NCBI GenBank assembly: GCA_043815125.1
Contig: JBDRJH010000221.1
Location: 1-7,630 of the forward strand
From: JAUWBF01 sp043815125
GTDB lineage: Bacteria > Verrucomicrobiota > Verrucomicrobiia > Opitutales > Opitutaceae
Direction: 5' to 3'
Length of the DNA: 7,630 nucleotides
The first letter of the stretch is position 1. Each line of letters begins with the position of its first letter. Shown one piece after another: positions 5,657-7,630 of the stretch. The notes under the pieces are model-generated. The model ran no database searches. It saw only the letters and a list, made by a program, of their open reading frames with translations, and was not told where the DNA came from. The position numbers and the translations under genes are program-made.

Positions 5657-7615
5657 ATGGAAGCCACCGCCAAAGCCGACTTCACCGGGCACGACGCCCC
5701 CGCCAAAACGGAAAAACGTTCCTGGCTGTTCACCCGCCCGACCGCGACCACCGGCCTCGTCAGCTGGCTTACCACCGTGGACCACAAGCGCATTGGCCTC
5801 ATGTATGGCGTGTGCTCGCTGTTCTTTTTCCTGGTCGGCGGCTTTGAGGCCCTGCTCATCCGCCTCCAGCTGGCGGTGCCCAACAACACCCTGCTCTCGG
5901 CGAACACCTACAACGAGATGTTCACCATGCACGCGACGACGATGATCTTCCTCGCGGTCATGCCCCTCTCGGCCGCGTTCTTCAACTACATGATGCCGCT
6001 GCAAATCGGCGCGCGCGACGTGGCTTTCCCCCGCCTCAACGGCTTCGCCTTCTGGGTCTTCCTCGCCGGCGCCATCGTGCTCAACATCGGCTGGTTCGTG
6101 AAATCCGGCGCGCCCGACATGGGCTGGTTTGGCTACGCCCCGATGACCTCCCACCAGTTCGCCGACCGCTTCGCCGGCGACATGTCCACCGACCTGTGGA
6201 TCATGGGCCTGCAAATCCTCGGCGTCTCCTCGGTGGTCGGCTCGCTCAACTTCATCGTCACCATCATCAACATGCGCGCCCCTGGCCTCACCATGATGCG
6301 CCTGCCGGTGTTCACCTGGATGACGCTCTTCACCGCGTTCCTCATCATCCTCTCCTTCCCCGCCATCACCATCGCACTGGTCGAACTGATGATGGACCGC
6401 TCCTTCGGCACCGGCTTCTTCGAGGTCTCCTCCGGCGGTCTGCCGATTCTCTGGCAGCACTTGTTTTGGATCTTCGGTCACCCGGAGGTTTACATCCTCA
6501 TTCTGCCGGCCATGGGCATCATCTCGGAGATCCTGCCGACCTTCGCCCGCAAGCCCCTCTTCGGCTACCCGATCGTGGTCTTCTCCGGCGCGGTCATCGG
6601 CTTCCTCGGCTTCGGCGTGTGGTCCCACCACATGTTCACCACCGGCATGGGCACGGTCGCCACCGCCGCGTTCTCGCTGGCCACCATGGCCATCGCGGTG
6701 CCCACCGGCGTGAAGATCTTCAACTGGGTCGGCACCCTCTGGGGCGGTCACATCACCATGCGCACGCCGATGATGTTCGCCCTCGGTTTCATCTGGATGT
6801 TCATGTTCGGCGGCTTCTCCGGCATCATGCACTCGGCCGCTCCGGCCGACGCGCAACAGCAGGACAGCTATTTTGTCGTCGCCCACTTTCACTACGTGCT
6901 CATCGGCGGCTCCATCTTCGCCCTGCTCGCCGGCATCCACTTCTGGTTCCCCCTGATGTTTGGCCGCAAGGTCTCCGAGAAAGCCGGCAAGATCTCCTTC
7001 TGGATCATCTTCATCGGTTTCAACGTCACCTTCTTCCCGATGCACTTCCTCGGGCTCAACGGCATGCCGCGCCGCACGTTCACCTACGACGGCAACATGG
7101 GCTGGAACAGCGCCAACCTCGTGGCAACCATCGGAGCCATCATGCTCGGCCTCGGCATCGCCTACTACTTCTACGTGATGATCCGGACCTACTTCAAAGG
7201 CGAGAAGGTCAAACACGACCTGTGGGACGCCCGCACCCTCGAGTGGGCCGTGCCCAGCTACCCGCCGCCCGCGCACAATTTCCACGTCACCCCCACCGTG
7301 CATGCCCGCGACGCCTTCTGGTATGAAAAGACCCATCGCGAGGAAATCGCCAAGGAAAAGGCCGCCCACGCCAAGGACGAGGAATCCCACGGCGGCATCC
7401 ACATGCCCAGCCAGTCCTGGTTCCCGATCATCGTCGCCCTCGGCCTGCTGATCGGAGCGATCTTTTTTGTGAACCACATCTACGTCGGTCTCACGCTGGC
7501 GCAAACATCCACTGAAAAATATTCCGGCCAGCCGAATGATTGTTACCCCAAAAATTATCCGTACTGCTCTAATTGTGGCAATCGCTCTGGGTATCGGAAT
7601 TTTCTTTGTTGTTAG
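5657..7615 (+). CDS. ctaD: Cytochrome c oxidase subunit I, A1-type heme-copper oxidase; 3' end suspect
   Basis: The 652-residue reading frame is the catalytic subunit (also coxA) that reduces O2 to water and pumps protons. Twelve core membrane spans are followed by at least one extra C-terminal span (about 588-606). Low-spin heme ligands are His92 and His412; the heme a3 ligand is His410. CuB ligands are His275, His324 and His325, with the cross-linking Tyr279 in GHPEVY. Proton-channel residues are Asp121 (GARDVAFPR), Glu277 and Lys353 (PTGVK), which with GHPEVY define the A1 subtype. The ATG at 5657 starts a normal N-terminal extension before WLTTVDHKRIG; no Shine-Dalgarno is visible. Up to about residue 615 (position 7501) the protein looks native. 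Beyond it the tail is unlike the family: five cysteines in the last 24 residues against one in the preceding 628, and A/T-ending codons. A 14th span normally expected in such long subunits is missing, so the true 3' end was probably replaced. Confidence 0.92.
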   Translation: MEATAKADFTGHDAPAKTEKRSWLFTRPTATTGLVSWLTTVDHKRIGLMYGVCSLFFFLVGGFEALLIRLQLAVPNNTLLSANTYNEMFTMHATTMIFLAVMPLSAAFFNYMMPLQIGARDVAFPRLNGFAFWVFLAGAIVLNIGWFVKSGAPDMGWFGYAPMTSHQFADRFAGDMSTDLWIMGLQILGVSSVVGSLNFIVTIINMRAPGLTMMRLPVFTWMTLFTAFLIILSFPAITIALVELMMDRSFGTGFFEVSSGGLPILWQHLFWIFGHPEVYILILPAMGIISEILPTFARKPLFGYPIVVFSGAVIGFLGFGVWSHHMFTTGMGTVATAAFSLATMAIAVPTGVKIFNWVGTLWGGHITMRTPMMFALGFIWMFMFGGFSGIMHSAAPADAQQQDSYFVVAHFHYVLIGGSIFALLAGIHFWFPLMFGRKVSEKAGKISFWIIFIGFNVTFFPMHFLGLNGMPRRTFTYDGNMGWNSANLVATIGAIMLGLGIAYYFYVMIRTYFKGEKVKHDLWDARTLEWAVPSYPPPAHNFHVTPTVHARDAFWYEKTHREEIAKEKAAHAKDEESHGGIHMPSQSWFPIIVALGLLIGAIFFVNHIYVGLTLAQTSTEKYSGQPNDCYPKNYPYCSNCGNRSGYRNFLCC

Positions 7616-7630
7616 GGCGCAGAGTCTGGC
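7502..7630. other. Low-GC segment with abrupt composition change at the window end
   Basis: By hand count the last 130 bases (7501-7630) have 59 G+C (45%), against 39 of 60 (65%) in 7381-7440, and the preceding genes look similarly GC-rich throughout. In the subunit I frame, 23 of the 37 codons from 7502 up to the stop end in A or T, unlike the C-ending codons before them. Long antisense open frames that run through the GC-rich ctaD end at this point too. I saw no insertion-sequence inverted repeat, target duplication or tRNA end in the visible part. It may be a rearrangement breakpoint, horizontally acquired DNA or an assembly join. Confidence 0.6.
7536..7630 (+). CDS. Start of an unidentified secreted or membrane protein (partial, runs off the window)
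   Basis: An ATG at 7536 opens a frame with no stop before the window ends, giving 31 residues: MIVTPKIIRTALIVAIALGI, then GIFFVVRAQSL. It has the form of a signal peptide or membrane anchor: a short basic n-region (Lys6, Arg9), a hydrophobic core of about 17 residues, then a polar turn. Of its 30 codons after the ATG, 19 end in A or T, consistent with an authentic gene from a lower-GC background and unlike the upstream oxidase genes. It overlaps the 3' end of the subunit I frame by 80 bases in a different frame, so both readings are unlikely to be genuine there. It does not resemble the start of oxidase subunit III, the neighbour normally expected. Function not recognisable. Confidence 0.45.
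   Translation, partial: MIVTPKIIRTALIVAIALGIGIFFVVRAQSL

Noticed and set aside
5627..7504. A 625-codon open frame on the minus strand opposite ctaD
   Set aside because: Its product is repetitive Gly/Glu/Asp/His/Val sequence with no recognisable fold, which is what the complement of C-ending codons gives. The plus strand encodes an unmistakable subunit I.
7560..7615. A zinc-ribbon-like cysteine cluster (CSNCGN) at the subunit I C-terminus
   Set aside because: It reads out of frame with the signal-peptide ORF in the foreign-looking segment and has no second cysteine pair at proper spacing, so it is probably chance.

Overview
The window is a high-GC bacterial chromosome segment holding an aa3/caa3-type cytochrome c oxidase locus with its heme A and copper assembly genes. 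The protein features (a cysteine-less CtaA with a GMxxPDWP loop, a CtaB with an NQWLE motif, a subunit II with a C-terminal cytochrome c domain, several signal-II lipoproteins) suggest a Gram-negative member of the PVC group, perhaps Verrucomicrobiota/Opitutales. That assignment is an impression from family resemblance, not a database result.

Layout. A SCO-type copper lipoprotein with an N-terminal CusF-like domain lies on the minus strand (27-923). Divergent from it is a tight plus-strand set: heme A synthase ctaA (1011-2087), heme O synthase ctaB (2084-3022, overlapping ctaA by the ATGA tetranucleotide) and a DUF420/CtaM-like membrane protein (3072-3506). A minus-strand azurin-like blue-copper lipoprotein (3564-4091) converges on it. 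After a 194-bp divergent spacer come the structural oxidase genes: subunit II with fused cytochrome c (4286-5581) and subunit I (5657-7615). The last ~95 bases open a new, AT-richer reading frame that looks like a signal peptide or membrane anchor (7536 to the window end).

How they work together. CtaB farnesylates heme B to heme O, CtaA oxidises it to heme A, and the DUF420 protein probably helps make active oxidase. SCO likely serves the CuA centre of subunit II. The azurin-like protein may carry electrons to the oxidase or handle copper. Subunit II passes electrons from its heme c through CuA to heme a and the heme a3-CuB site in subunit I, all of whose metal ligands are present. Subunit III is not in the window.

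What stands out. (1) Near 7500 the end of subunit I changes abruptly to lower-GC sequence with different codon use and a cysteine-rich tail, suggesting that the native 3' end was replaced, by rearrangement or by a chimeric assembly. (2) G-versus-C strand bias flips in the azurin/coxB spacer whatever the gene direction. (3) No clear Shine-Dalgarno sequence precedes any start. I see no CRISPR array, RNA gene, identifiable insertion sequence or undescribed multi-gene system; apart from these points it is a recognisable respiratory locus.
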